Part shown: piece by piece, positions 45,017-58,140 of the stretch
How positions within the stretch are numbered: position 1 is the first letter of the stretch
Layout of the letters: each line of letters begins with the position of its first letter
Position numbers and translations under genes: made by a program
DNA from: Polytrichum commune
Lineage: Eukaryota > Streptophyta > Polytrichopsida > Polytrichales > Polytrichaceae
Assembly: GCA_950295325.1 (NCBI GenBank)
Contig: OX485803.1
Location: forward strand, 72,555,554 to 72,619,553
Length of the DNA: 64,000 nt
Direction: 5' to 3'
The notes under the pieces: generated by a model
What the model was told of the DNA's origin: nothing
Database searches by the model: none
The model's input: the letters and a program-made list of their open reading frames with translations, nothing else

Positions 45017-45813
45017 GTAAGTTAATATTGTAGCGTGAGCTTCCAGAATTTCTGGCTTTTCAGAAGTCAAATTGGAACAATGGGAAGGATCCACTCTGTC
45101 TGTACCATATGCCGACGTTTTCTCTCCGCTACATATATACCGACCTTTTACCCAGAGAGATTCACCACACCTGCGTAATTTTGGGTTTGAGACATTTACT
45201 TCGATCCTCTCTCCTCACTCGTGAGTCCAATGAGAAGAAGCCAAGCTGAATGCGGATATCAAAGCACGTCTCAAGTCTAACTGAACCTATATAACAACCC
45301 TGATGATACTTCTTCATCAGTGTGCTCATCTCCGATACTTCTGTCCAGTTCTCTCTCTAGCTCATACTCTTCGAACAAACTTTGGTGAGTCGCCCCCTGA
45401 GTACCGTTAGCTACTTTGGCTGCAGTGGAGTGATGAATTTGCTTTCGTGTGTCTAGAAGGTTCACTATGTTCTTTTGATTTGATAGGGTAACATATTGCA
45501 TAAATTGATGAAACTTTGAATGCGACGGACCTGTTTGTAGGCTTGCTTCGCAGTGCAATTCGGAGTAACATTAGCGATAGACATGAAAAGGTCATCTGGT
45601 TCGTTTAAACCTGCTAATAGCATACAGATCAGTCATATAGACTTCATCAGAAAGCACTCTTGTCATTCCCTAATAATACTTTCTGGATCGTGTCATCAGT
45701 TCTCACTGCATTTCTTAACTCTTTAGTAATTTTACGTCATTGACAGAAACGGTACTATCAATTGCAGTACTAACTCCTTAGTTCCTTTGTACTGCAGATC
45801 CCCAACGATAGCA
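45017..45813 (+). promoter_or_regulatory. Promoter and 5' UTR intron of the second germin-like gene
   Basis: TATATAA at 45288-45294 is followed by donor CTTTG|GTGAGT (intron from 45385) and acceptor TACTGCAG|ATCC (to 45797), placing a 413-bp intron just before the ATG. The same TATA and donor arrangement recurs at 51559-51686. Confidence 0.55.
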
Positions 45814-46470
45814 ATGGCGAGACTCTTCCTGGTTTTTGCCGCAGTTGCGGCTCTCTTCGCCGTTGCTGCCGTGGCCAGCGACGCAGACAACATCAATGAC
45901 TACTGCCCAGCCGACCTCAAGAGCATGCTCACCATCAACGGCATTCCTTGTAAGAGCGCCAAGGACATCACTGTCCAGGACTTCATGTTCTCTGGATTCC
46001 AGAAGCCCGCCACTGTTGCCCCAGGTGGCATTGTCATCACCCCTGGCTTCGCTGGAGTCAACTTCCCCGGATTGAACACTCTGGGCCTCTCCTTGGCTCG
46101 CATCGACTACGCCAAGGGTGGCCTCGTGCCCTCCCACACCCACCCCAGAGCCACCGAGGTTCTGTTTGTGTTGAAGGGAGAGATCTATATGGGATTTGTT
46201 GACACCGCAGGAAAGTTGTTCGCTGCCACTCTGAAGAAGGGCGACGTGTTCATCTTCCCCAAGGGTTTGGTGCACTTCCAGCTGGAGACAGGAAAGGGCA
46301 AGGCCGCCTCCATTTCCGTGTTGGGAGCCCAGAACCCAGGTGTGCAGCTGATCGCTTCAGCATTGTTCGGAAGCACGCCAGCCATCCCGAATGAGGTGTT
46401 GGTGAAGGGCTTCGGCATCACCAACAATGAGGTAGAGGAGATCAAGAAGACCTTCCAGCCTGCCCACTAA
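45814..46470 (+). CDS. Germin-like protein (secreted cupin), second copy
   Basis: ATG 45814 gives 218 aa, one residue shorter than the first copy in the signal peptide (MARLFLVFAAVAALFAVAAVA). The mature protein is nearly identical. Cupin ligands are His108, His110, Glu115 and His144, and the two N-terminal Cys are kept. Differences cluster near box 1 ([12 protein letters not shown] in place of DMGGLVPVHTHP; LKGEI for LSGEI) and in the tail (FGITNNEVEE). The coding sequence has no intron. An upstream ATG in the same frame at 45787 would lie in the predicted UTR intron, so 45814 is preferred because it heads the signal peptide. Expected to be an apoplastic Mn cupin like its partner. Confidence 0.93.
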   Translation: MARLFLVFAAVAALFAVAAVASDADNINDYCPADLKSMLTINGIPCKSAKDITVQDFMFSGFQKPATVAPGGIVITPGFAGVNFPGLNTLGLSLARIDYAKGGLVPSHTHPRATEVLFVLKGEIYMGFVDTAGKLFAATLKKGDVFIFPKGLVHFQLETGKGKAASISVLGAQNPGVQLIASALFGSTPAIPNEVLVKGFGITNNEVEEIKKTFQPAH

Positions 46471-48616
46471 AAATGTAGCAGTTATCAAAATAAAATTTAG
46501 TTTAAACAATTCTATTGACTTTTAGTGATCATCCTGAGATGGAAATACAGAAACCACGTGGATACTCTCTTTGAATCCAAAGTGGTGGACAGAGCAGGAC
46601 ACTCCAAAATTGTACATAGCTTTCACGGTAAATAAGATTCCCATCTTTGAGTTCTGGATACGAATGAGCACTGTGATGTCCATGCTGTCGATTATATTCG
46701 TCTGCATCAGGAAGGTTGGTTCACTATAGACAACTGATATTTTGCCCAATTCTAGAGTTGTTGGCTGAATGCATCACTTCTGTAAAACGCAATTTCAAAT
46801 GAACAACCATTACATTATTCCGGAGGATAAAATATTGGGCTTCAGCGGAGGTCGAATGTATCGTTTTTAACTTTTATTTATTGCATGAGCTTGATTGATT
46901 ACTTAATTTGACCCGTTTGAAACTGAAGGGTAGAGACATTCATATCCACCAAACACCCAACCAGCTGAAATACTTGTACGTCCCTTATTCACTGTACATG
47001 ACTATTGCTCAATACCCGTGGCACTCGTCTGTGCAATGAATCGCCTATTCGACTCTTGGGAAATGAGGTAGGCCTTTGGATGTAAACCAGGGCTTGTTTC
47101 AGCAAAAAATTATTATTGTGTAATTTAGCACTTGAAAGCTGAAGAACATAGCAAAAATATTGAACACACATTAGTCTCAATTCAATATTTGAGCTTTTTA
47201 GAATTGTTTACTTCACAATCAATGATCATTTGAGTTTTGTTTAAGGTATAACCCCAAAAGTATTGCAGTAGCTACGTCTCTGATAAACTCTTACAAGATT
47301 TATAGAATGAATGTCTGGGGAAGGTCTATTTAGCTATCCAAGGATGCAAGAATCTACATGATCTCGTTGCGGTGCAAGCGTTCATTTGCAGTTAGTTAGT
47401 TGGTGCGCCTTGAATTTCTTTAGGATTTTGATACCAGCAACAATCCTGCAAATTACTTAAAAATCAGCTGGCTTTCAAACATCCAGGTTATTGCAAACCA
47501 TTTCCAATGCATGGCCTTGAATGTGTTGTGAATTCAATGCAATTTGTATGCTGATTAAACATTGTTATTTAGTATTCCATGTCTATTAAAAACACTAGGG
47601 ATCTGTCATAGTGGAAACTATTCGTTCCTTTCTGAATTGCACTTAAGTTACAATAGCCAGCCCGTGAAAGTGACACAAATTGCTCGTATGATCGCAACGA
47701 TGGCATGGCTGTAATTTCCTATATTGTTTGTAGTTTATAAACGGCCCTCGAGGGCACATATTAACTTTATTTTATTTGAAAACTTTGAAACACAAAATCA
47801 ATGCCACACAAAATACCTGCCATGTGAACGCATGCCACAGTATTAGAATGCAGGCCCGTGTGATCCTGCAAGATGCCTTATTGGGCCATCCTACACCTGC
47901 CAAAATTGGTTCCGTCATGCCGACCAATGCGACCTGTCCACTCCATCCATGCAGACAATATCACCTCCAGGAATGGCATTCAAATTCACATCGATGGCTG
48001 GAGGATCGGGTCACGACAAATTAGCATTCGAGATGGGGAAAAAAAAATCTTCAATTGCTGTGCATGACTGGCAGGCAGAGTTTGTCTCCATGTGGTTATT
48101 GTGGTTCAAGATTTGAACTGGAAATTTTTCCAAGATTGGAGAGAAAAATATTTACAACTTTGAGGATAGGTTTTTTACCTATTAACTTGCTGGGCATACT
48201 GCTTTTTGTTGAAAACTTTCAACACGAGATCAAATGTACATCAGTCATTATAGGCTTCGAGAGTAATTACTACAATGCACCTTTATTACCTTCGAATAAT
48301 ACTGTGTGTGCATGGTGATGTTTTTTCAGTACCCAGATCAACACCACCGCAATAAAGTTCGGCACACCTATCCCTTCGTGGCAATAAAGTTTAACCTTGC
48401 TGTACCAACGATGTTCCGGCTGACCATTTTCCACAGGAGATCGCCTGGAAAAACTCGACCTTTTGGCAGGGGCAAGCTGGACGGATTGCAAAGATCACAA
48501 TTCGGGTATAATGGGGCAATACTCCCTAATCAAATGAATATTTAACCAGTGTATATAGAAATGACATGATGAGAGGCAGTAGCAGAAGATTCTCCCGTCA
48601 CTTTCTGTGTCCTGCT
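46471..48616. other. Flank of the second germin-like gene
   Basis: 46500-46780 (gatcatcctgag-atgg... gagttctggatacgaa) is a diverged duplicate of 49095-49330, marking one duplicated unit of gene plus 3' flank. The remainder shows no gene. Confidence 0.6.
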
Positions 48617-49068
48617 ATTTCCCCTGGCTTCGCTGGAGTCAACTTCCCCGGATTGAACACTCTGGGCCTCTCCTTGGCTCGCATCGACTACGCCAAGGGT
48701 GGCCTCGTGCCCTCCCACACCCACCCCAGAGAGCCACCGAGGTTCTGTTTGTGATGAAGGGAGAGATCTATATGGGAATTGTTGACACCGCAGGAATGTT
48801 GTTCGCTGCCACTCTGAAGAAGGGCGACGTGTTCATCTTCCCCAAGGGTTTGGTGCACTTCCAGCTGGAGACAGGAAAGGGCAAGGCCGCATCCATTTCC
48901 GTGTTGGGAGCCCAGAACCCAGGTGTGCAGCTGATCGCTTCAGCATTGTTCGGAAGCACGCCAGCCATCCCGAATGAGGTGTTGGCGAAGGGCTTCGGCA
49001 TCACCAACAATGAGGTAGGGGAGATCAAGACCTTTCAGCCTGCTCATTATATTGCAGCAGATTACTAG
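48617..49068 (+). pseudogene. Truncated, frameshifted germin-like gene
   Basis: Homology with the second copy starts abruptly at about 48617 (cccctggcttcgctgg), so the signal peptide and first ~75 codons are missing. A 2-bp insertion (CCAGAGAGCCACC for CCAGAGCCACC, about 48731) shifts the frame just inside cupin box 1. One Lys codon is lost near the end and the original stop is gone, adding YIAADY before TAG 49068. Outside these breaks the nucleotide match to 46034-46467 is almost perfect, so the copy is recent. Confidence 0.9.
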
Positions 49069-50980
49069 CAGAAAACATAATTTTTTAAAACCCTCATTTT
49101 CCGTGATCGTCCTGGGAATATGTGAGTTGGAATTGCATAAACGGTGTGGATACTGTTAAGAGGGAAAGCCAAAGACGTGGACAAAGCAGGGCACAACAGA
49201 ATTGCATTGTAGCATTCATGGTAAATGACTCCCTTCGTTGAGTTCTGGATTCAAATAAGTACTTAATTTGATGTCGATGGTCTCGATCTTTCTCGTGTTC
49301 ATCAGAAAGTCTCATATACCACAGGCTAAGCGATGTTCTGCTTGATGCTTAAGTTGTCGCTTTAATGCAACATTGTTTAAAATTCACTTGCAGATGAATA
49401 GGTTTTACATTATGCTGCTGAGTAAAACTTTGGCTCTAGAGGAGGATTTGATTTGCGATAAATTACTAGTTACGTGAAGATAGTTTGCACCATAATCTTG
49501 ATTATATGTGCAGCTTAATATAAATCGAAACTTAGTATTATTGGTAAAGTGTAAGATAGACATATATATCTATCACTCCCTCAACCACTTGAAATAGTTA
49601 TCCTTCTTATTCATCACGCCATGTAATGAATATCAGTTGTCACATCCATGACATTCTTTACATCACTAGGTAACATGGAGTTTTTATTCTCCAAGCTGAC
49701 TGCACATATAGACCGAAAGCAGAATCTTGACATGTCAGTGAATGTCATGGGCATTGATCTTCAGCAACAAAATCGCAATCTACTCACTGGAGACACAGTG
49801 ACGGTGGAGTTTAAAACAGCCAGCCATATTGTTACAAACGAAAGATTGGCATTGTAACACTGGTTTAGAAAACCAAGATCCAAATAAGTATGGATTACAT
49901 AAGCATGTACAAGGAGTGGATGAAGAGCTGCTATGCTGCTGGAAGTGCTCTACACCCGGTTATCTCTTCAATGCATCGTCTCGAGAGCAGCAAGGATGCG
50001 TGTTCTTACTTCTATGAGGGTTTCCTGTTTTAGATCTTCCAAATGCAATGGACGATTTTGCAAGTATTTTAGAGCTACCACGTTGGAAGACTTGAGCCAT
50101 ATATACTTTCGAAGAATGTTCGTAATTGTGAGAAAGTTCATCACAGTAAGTTCTATTATGTGCTTACAATCAGGAATTGCTCCTTCCTCCTCACGCTTGT
50201 CGAAGTATCACATACTCTAGATAGTTGCTCCTACAGGTGAGGGAGTTTTCAAACCGAACCCCCTTAGTACTTACGAGAATGTGCTCCAACAACGGGAAGG
50301 CTCACGTTACCGACAACTGAAGGTCTCTGTCGAATTTGGAATTGCCGTTGCATTGATATCCTTTGGGGAACTGATATATTGTGTACAATGTATCGTCAAT
50401 GGAGAACAATTAATGCTTAAGCTTCGTAAGGTTGGTGTTGACAGGGACACATATATTAACTTGTAAGGTTGTCATCACTTTAATTTGAAGATGCGACTGT
50501 TGGGGAAGTTGGGGAAGGAACTATCTGTTACCCGCAATTAGAATTGGAGACCCCCTATCGTTTGAATGTGGCAAACAATACATCCAATCTGACAGTAATG
50601 AGGTTAGTGCACACTGACCAAACCCTTTTCAACATCGCAGATTTGGTGTCTGCAACCAACTCAACAAGATTATTGTGGCCATACTTGACATTTTCCATGT
50701 TGCCGCTGTAATGTACAATGGAATTTTACTTCTTTGAGATTGCAAGGGGGGAAATGATGAGATGAGGTTGGGAGGGGAAGAGCTGGTACTTCTCCTTTTG
50801 CAATTAGTTTCTGGAGATCAGGTCGGATGCAGGAAGTGTTTGATTAATTTTTCTAACGGTGTTTGATTAATACGCAGTGTGCATGCATTCATCAGGTCAT
50901 TCTTATAGGAAAGAAGTTAGATCCCGACGCTTGATTGCCGACTCCCTTGGGTTTTGCTGCTGGCATGAACACATTATTTT
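49069..50980. other. 3' flank of the germin-like pseudogene and gene-free sequence
   Basis: 49095-49330 duplicates the 3' flank of the second germin-like gene. No other gene was recognised. Confidence 0.5.
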
Positions 50981-50989
50981 ATTTAATAC

Positions 50990-51700
50990 TACAATTCTTG
51001 CAAAGCAATCCAGTATTTCTGGCTTTTGGGCTGCCAGAGTGGAGCACTACCAAATGCCAATGATCCAGTCTGAAAGATATATATGTGTGTATATGCCTGC
51101 ATGCATGCATGCATCCCAACGTTTTCTCCGCTCTATTGACCTTTTACCCAGTTTGCAAACATTTGTGGATTCAACAAGAGTGATGAGGGCTGCGATGCTC
51201 ATCTAATTACTGTTTAATAGAATTTGTAGTGGTTTCCTAATATGTGAAAATCGTAGTTCTAATGAAGAGCCAGTATGTTAACTCTCGGCCGCCTATACAA
51301 AGTTGAGAATTTGAGAAATTAGGAATTTACTACCTACTTTAAGTTTCATGGAGATTGCAGCCCCCACGGATATAAATGCCTGTTGACATAGGCATCAGTT
51401 TCTTAGGTACTTCGGATTTTCTATCACCTGCTGAAAGTGATTCATCTGGTTTCTACATAATGCTAGGCGAACATCCGGAAATTGACAATGATAGGCAAGC
51501 TCCGTAGGTCATCCTGAAGAAGTCTAGCTGAATGCGGAGTTGAAGGCCCGTGTCAACCTATATATGAAGTCTGATAACATCTTGTGTACTCATCATCTCC
51601 TTACAAAAGCTTCTACCGTGAAGACTCCATAATTTCAGAGCTACATAGAACAGGACCCTGCTATTCCTTCGCAGTCCCGTCTTTGGTGAGCTTCAATCTT
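50990..51700 (+). promoter_or_regulatory. Orphan germin-like promoter copy
   Basis: ccagtatttctggcttttggg (51011), cgttttctccgct...gaccttttacccag (about 51120) and gaagtctagctgaatgcgga (about 51518) match the region upstream of the second germin-like gene in the same order. They are followed by TATATATG at 51559 and donor GTCTTTG|GTGAGC at 51685. No germin-like coding sequence follows. Confidence 0.7.
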
Positions 51701-52643
51701 CCACCCTAAACCATCATACTTTTGGGATGCCAAATTTCTGACTCGTTAAATTTCTTAAATCTGCGTGTTTCAGTGCAGTGTGTCTCGAAAGTCTGCTGTT
51801 TCTACTTGAAGAGACAACACACTACAGATAACTGTCATGAAAGTATCCTTCCTAGATCTGCAAAATTGAGTTTCTAGAGAGCTAATTCACGCGCGCCTGT
51901 CTCACCTTCTCAGTTCCAAACCATGGAAGACAAAACACAGCTTCAGAGAAAGGAAAACGAAAAATATATCATTGACAAGTTTCTTCTTGCTAAGATCTTT
52001 ACAATCGAGTTCCTAATGCACTTCACTCGCCGTGTCTAGAAGCTGAACCTGTGTCAAGTTCTTAATTCCACACCACAGGAGGTGACACACGGATTGAAAG
52101 AAAGAAAAATTTCGAGAAAGACAATCGACCTTCTTCTTTCCAAGATTTGCACAGTCAAGTTCCCAGAGCGCTGATTCACGCGCGCCTGTCTCACATTCTC
52201 AGTTCCACACCATGGGAGGCGAAACACGGCTTCAACCACACCAATAGGAAAATTTAGGGTAGTGAAGATAAAAATCCATCATAAACTTAATGAAATATGA
52301 TCTAGAGGTTTGAACTTCTTTTCTTTTCAACTCATGATCTTCATTCAAGGACATTTAGATTAATTTACTTGCTTATTCTCTATATAATGGCCTTTCAACA
52401 TGCGCACAATTACTAACTGATTTAGCAATGTTTAAGAAAACCAAAATAAAATTGAAAATCTGCCCATATTTCTTCTAAATTTTGGTAACTATTTTCAAGG
52501 TGCACCCATGTACATTGCACAACAATTTTGTGGAAGGAGAAGCCCTTCCACGTGGACTCAATGCTATAGCCTCCCTTCATGTAAATCAAGAGCAACTAAT
52601 TTTGTTACTCCTTCATGGGTTTTATATGAAGATATGTAAGATT
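51701..52643. other. Gene-free interval with a local duplicate
   Basis: A segment with gattcacgcgcgcctgtctcac-ttctcagttcca-accatgg at about 51885-51930 recurs at about 52170-52215. No coding sequence. Confidence 0.6.
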
Positions 52644-53129
52644 ACTACACCGTTTATGGTATTTAGTGTCATGTGCAGTAATTGTGAAGGGCCTAAACTA
52701 GATGTTTAAAAATCTCAAAGTATCACGCCCACTAATTGTCAATATGATTTCATTCGTCAACATAAGTAACATTTTTAAGTGAATAAATATCTACATTATG
52801 ACACTTAGAGTAGCACATTGGATAGTTTAGACGATAGCCTTGCATTTTAGTATGCAAGGGGAAGATATAATTGAGCATACTAATGGCAAGTGTCATTTGT
52901 GTACACTTGAGTTATTTGTAGGCGATTGTGTAACATAGGCATGCACCTCATAACACTATTAGCATACTCGTGCCAAGATATTAGTAAGGGCACATAAACA
53001 CCAAGTGTCATGAGGTGACACTTATGATGAAGTTGTTATAATAATCATCAAGGGAACCTAGCATACACCTCAAAATAGGGTAAGTGACACTATTGGGCAT
53101 GTGACACTAAATACCATAAATGATGTAGT
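52644..53129. mobile_element. 486-bp MITE-like element
   Basis: Inverted ends share ACTACAYCRTTTATGGTATTTAGTGTCA (52644 onward, and reversed up to 53129). The ends start ACTACA as in the 35892 element, hinting at one superfamily. The interior carries several tgacact/agtgtca motifs, including an 8-bp-arm hairpin near 53006. No target-site duplication was seen and no ORF. Confidence 0.65.
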
Positions 53130-55800
53130 CTGAACTCATGCCCTCTTGGTCCAAGGTTGCACCTATGCATATAATTGATATTTAAGTGAAAGTAGACTAA
53201 GTTCAAATTCAAAATTACAACATGTTGAATTCTATCATAGGATCCTCGTGCAAAGTTGATTAAGATAATATTAGAGAAATTTGTTTTATTTAAATTAAAT
53301 TACTTACCCTTACATTATATAGATGTAACACAAAGGAATAGAAATATGATTTTTTAACATATTTTAATAGAAAATATTTAAGTAAATATAAAGGATTCAC
53401 ATATCTCTCATGAAATTTAGGTGTATTTGAAGTGTATCAATGGATCCATCTATAGAATTGAAGCAACCAAAATGTTAAGATTTGAGAACATGTCTAGATA
53501 TTACTTGGATATGAGCTATATGACTTAATAATGTCCCATGTCATCCCCGCACCATCTGCTCAACACTACACCATTGATGGACTCACATAACCCAACGCCC
53601 TCGCTACTCATTGACCTTCCCAAAATGTATACTAGATCTATATGTTGATATTTGGAAGAGCTCACCAAAAACAATTGATTTTTCTTTATTAAAGTTCAAA
53701 TTTCAAGCTCTTAGAAAATGGGATTTAAGTATATTTGGAGTCATACAAAACTTTTGGACAATTCCAACCACAAATATGACGTAAAGTAAATTGCTAAACA
53801 ATACAAATATGGTGGTTGGCAAGCATGGAATACAAACATTTGAAGTTGCAGTTGTTGTGTTGTTGCTTATGTTATTGTTGTTTGATGCTATGTTCCCCAC
53901 AAGTGCACATCTCTTATTATTATTTAACAAGTGCTTTGTCCAACTATACTTAAATGTCAGCTTTGCTTACTTATATGAGGATCATGAGGTTCCCTTGCAT
54001 GGGCTTTGCCTCACCAATCATATAAATATTATTTGTATGTCATCCAAGTTTACAACCTTCTTTAATAAGGTTGCAATTTCTAACACTCAATAAGCTATGT
54101 TTCTAAGTTGGTTAAATGAGAGTGTGACTAGAGCATGAGCAAGCTCATGTGAGTGGACCCTCCGAAACCTATTTTTGTGGATTTATTGGTTTATATATAG
54201 GGTTTCCTCCAAAACTTTGGGCAGCCCAAAAAAAAATATGTTACGGCTTGTGAAAACATTCGTTTTTGAGGGGCTACCCAAAAAATATTCTATTTGATGT
54301 TGCTTGACAAATTCCTTGTCATTATTCTAAAAACAATGAAAACACACAACACTGCATTGTTGACTTAATTTTGTTCAAGATTTGGATTCCAATACACATC
54401 TCCCATGGCCAAGGTATGAAATACCTACTCCATCTTCTCATCACAATATGTATATGCAAACAATTACATCTAGCTATGTTGATCCAAAAGATGTATCAAA
54501 TCCAAGGAAAATCACATGGCTTTTTGTATTCATAATTTGTCCAAGGTGCCTTGCATATATCATATACTTTTCAAGTAGGAAATAGTGTGTTTCCACTTTT
54601 GCACAATAATTTGTATTTGTCATTTTCAAAAATCTATAGTTGCTGATGGAGAATTGTATTTTTCAAAACACAATTCATTGTGTAATAAAGCATTATGTAT
54701 TATGAAATGTATTAGATGTCACACAACAATACTAACATCTTGGACTAACCCGTGCAAATGAATTGATAACCACTCAAATTTTGTCCACTACAACTTAAAC
54801 CATAGGACGATGGCTAAGAAGTTTTGCAGAGAAGTAGGGCTCTTAGTGTTGTTGTGAATGAACTCATCATCTTTCTTGTCCACTTGCAACGGCAATAAAA
54901 CAAAAAAAATTATAAATGTGTTAACATGGAACATATGGTTGTCTCCCATCAATGTTGAAGTTGTGTATCTTCAATAAAAGTTATGCACACGAGCATATGG
55001 GTTACTTGCAAATTGTGATGTGATAATGCTCATTAGGGGTAGTGCTATCATGGTTGTATACAACATAGATATGCTATGTGTAAGGGAAGTCAGGTCCACC
55101 TTCCCACAATGACCATTTTGTACAAACTAGCAAATGTCATTTCGATGGTGATGGGGTGTACCATTCGTTGGTGATGCCAAGTGCCATTCACTCAAAAGTT
55201 GCGAAAGAGATCTCTATGAAATCACCTACAAAAGAGATGTTGCTAGTTTGGGTGTTTGTCCAAAGGCTCCCTTAGCACTCTTACACAAAAAGATTAAACA
55301 TTTGTAATGAGCAAACATGAAAAATGCTCGAAATGGGTTTGCCCTTGGCAGGATACCTTTTATTGCATGTTTCTAAAAAGATGACAAAAAATGATGTTTG
55401 CTGGATGATCTTGTAGAGCTCCTCTTTTCAGATCTTTAGGCTTAGGAACCCTCAAGACTTGACAAGTGTTGCTATGAGACAACACCTACGCAAGGATTTC
55501 CAAGTGTTATTTCAAAGCTCCTCAAAGCAAATGTTGGACACAACATATTACAAATGGACCTCTCACCAACCCCCAATTAAGGGTGATGCAAACAAAATGG
55601 CACGTCAAGCATTATTTAAACATTGCTCTTACACATTCTTAGAGCAATTTTACATAGAATCACATAAATATAGCCCCAAAAAATTCCTAGAAATTTTGTG
55701 TCATTGACAACGTCCCCTTCTTAAGTGTTTTTTTGAACTACATTTGTTGATCTTGAGCACTACTGCTTTAAAAAAAAAGTGACTACAACTTTACAAGAAT
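53130..55800. other. AT-rich gene-free interval
   Basis: Only short ORFs without recognisable domains; no structured repeat recognised. Confidence 0.4.
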
Positions 55801-58140
55801 CGATGAAATAAAGGTGCCACATGTAGCACTATTTTTTTTGGGTGTTTTTTATTGAGAGCTCCACTGATTTCATTCTACACAAAAAAGAATTGTCACAATT
55901 TGATTGAGGTGGCTTTGGAAAATCACCTAAAAAACATAGCACCCATTTTCATGCGTTTTTCTTAAGTTGCATTTTTAAGATGCATTGTTGAAGCAATAAT
56001 GCTCAAGATTTGACAATAGTGGCTTGAAAAAAACACCTTTTTCAAGCAACTTCAATGCCAAGAAAGGAAAAATGTTGGCAACACATTTTTCCAAGCATTG
56101 TTTTCAAGCTAGCCTTATATTTTTCCTAAGCATTTATTTTGCACACTAAGTAGCTCCAACAAAATGCCCAAAAAGGAAGTGTCGCCAACGGTTCCCTTTT
56201 CCCGTGTATTTTTTAAAGGTAGGTGCATGCATTCCTCATTGATTCTCTTATAGATTTTGCAAGTGCAAGTCTACCAAAGTACCCAAAAATGGGTTGCCAT
56301 AAACAACACTTTTTTTTCAAGCATTTGACCTAGCATTTTTTCAAGCATTTCTAGAGCATTTGTTCTCAAGGATGCACATTGTGTAGGCCCAACAAAATAA
56401 TTTTTAAAAAAAATAAAAAATAACAAAAATCCGATAGCAATAAAATAAAATAAAGTGCTTGTAGTGGCACCCCCTTCTGAGGAGTTGTTTAAAGCTATAC
56501 ACAAAGCATTACAAGAGACTTTTGAGTGGATAGGCTTAAGATTTGATACGTGAAGTCTAGAAACCTCCGACACCTTTGCCCAAAATGTTCCCATGGTGAC
56601 ATTAATTGCCTACATATCTCCATGGAAGAATCTACTTTGGAGCAATCGCTTCTTTAGAGAGTTTAAGCAAACAAGAAAGGAATTTCTTGAAGCTATACTT
56701 TAACCAACATATTGGAGGCCTTAAGGTTTCTTATCATTTATTGATCAAGGTTATTTCTTTCTCTTTCTAACACTTCAATTTGGGTATTTTGCCATATTCA
56801 AATCCAATGTAGATGAAGATGTCAAATTTTCTCTTCATAATTTACTATGTCAACTCCCAAAACGTTGTTTCAGAAAGGAATTGTCGCCATTGACACACTC
56901 TTTTCTAGTACTATTGCGTAGCTTGCATTCATGGTCATGAGTATTTCTTATTCGTTAGAAATGTGAGTTGATAACAATACTTAAAAAAGGGTGTTGCTAG
57001 AGTTCACTGTGACATTCAGGGGATTCCAAAACCTCATCCATCTTATGACGTTCAACTATTCCTTATTGTCCACCTCTAAAATGATTGTGTCACCACTGTT
57101 GCATCCATTCTAGCCAATAATATAAAGCATCAACTAGTGTTTTGTGGAGCAATTACAAGTCAATAGTGCATCTTTGGAGTCCCAAAAAAATAGCCAAAAA
57201 GAAAGTGCCAATGGTGACACCCCTCCTTCGACCACCTTTTGGGAGCTCTATATATGCACTCTTGAGAGTCTATGATCAAAATAATGGTTGAAACATTGTG
57301 TTGGCGGTGACACCCCCATTTTGGCTTTTTTTTAGGCCTCAAATGGTTGTAGTCTTAAGTTCCCTTGCTCAAAAGTGCAAAATCATGTGTCTGAAAAATG
57401 GTTGAAATAAGGGTGTTGTCATTGTTTCAACCATGTTTCAGCCATTTTTTGAATGTATGATGTTGCACTTTTGACTTGTTATGCTCAAGACTACCATTGT
57501 GTACCTCCAAATAATGGCAAAACAAAGCTAAAATTTTATAGTCTTGAGTAGATGTGCTCAAGGAGGCAAGATGGCACCCAAAACATAATGGCTAAAATAA
57601 AAGGTGTTGGCAATGACACCCCTATTTCACTCATGATTTGAGTTTAATCTTGCTTTATTGAGCAATGCAATTTAAAACTGCAAGATTACAATTGAAAAAA
57701 AATGATTGAAATGGGGGTGTCACCACTTTATTTTTCCTCAATTTGGATCATTTTGGGGATTGATAGTTGAAACTGTGGTGGATCATATCAACAAGTAATG
57801 GTGGAAATCACATTTTCAAAGATATTGTTAGGGTGTATTAAAAATGCACAAAAAACCAGGTGTAGGACATCTTGCACAATAAATGAATATCATGCTAACA
57901 TCTTATACTTGCAATAGGATTGCTTGATATGTAGTAAGCACCAACCGCCAAGAATCGGGGCACCATCACAATTTTGCACACCTACATAGGTAGCTTTGGG
58001 TTGAAGGCACCAATACGGCAAGATTTCTAACATACGCAACTCATTTAAATCTACTTACAAATGATGGAATAAAATCATGAAGAGATGGGAGGAGATGCAC
58101 CCTAGAGTTTATGTCTAAAAATTGCACCTTTTGTACAACA
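55800..58140. repeat. Degenerate repeat field with recurring ggtgttgNcaaNgacaccc motif
   Basis: A near-palindromic phrase (variants of gtgtcgccaacggt, tgttggcggtgacaccc, ggtgttggcaatgacaccc) recurs every few hundred bases in both orientations, for example near 56178, 57210, 57300, 57609 and 57715. No genes. Confidence 0.5.

Noticed and set aside
46522-49315. Minus-strand ORFs at 46522-46749 and 49094-49315 as a gene pair
   Set aside because: They lie in the duplicated 3' flanks of germin-like copies, differ by indels, and lack recognisable protein features.
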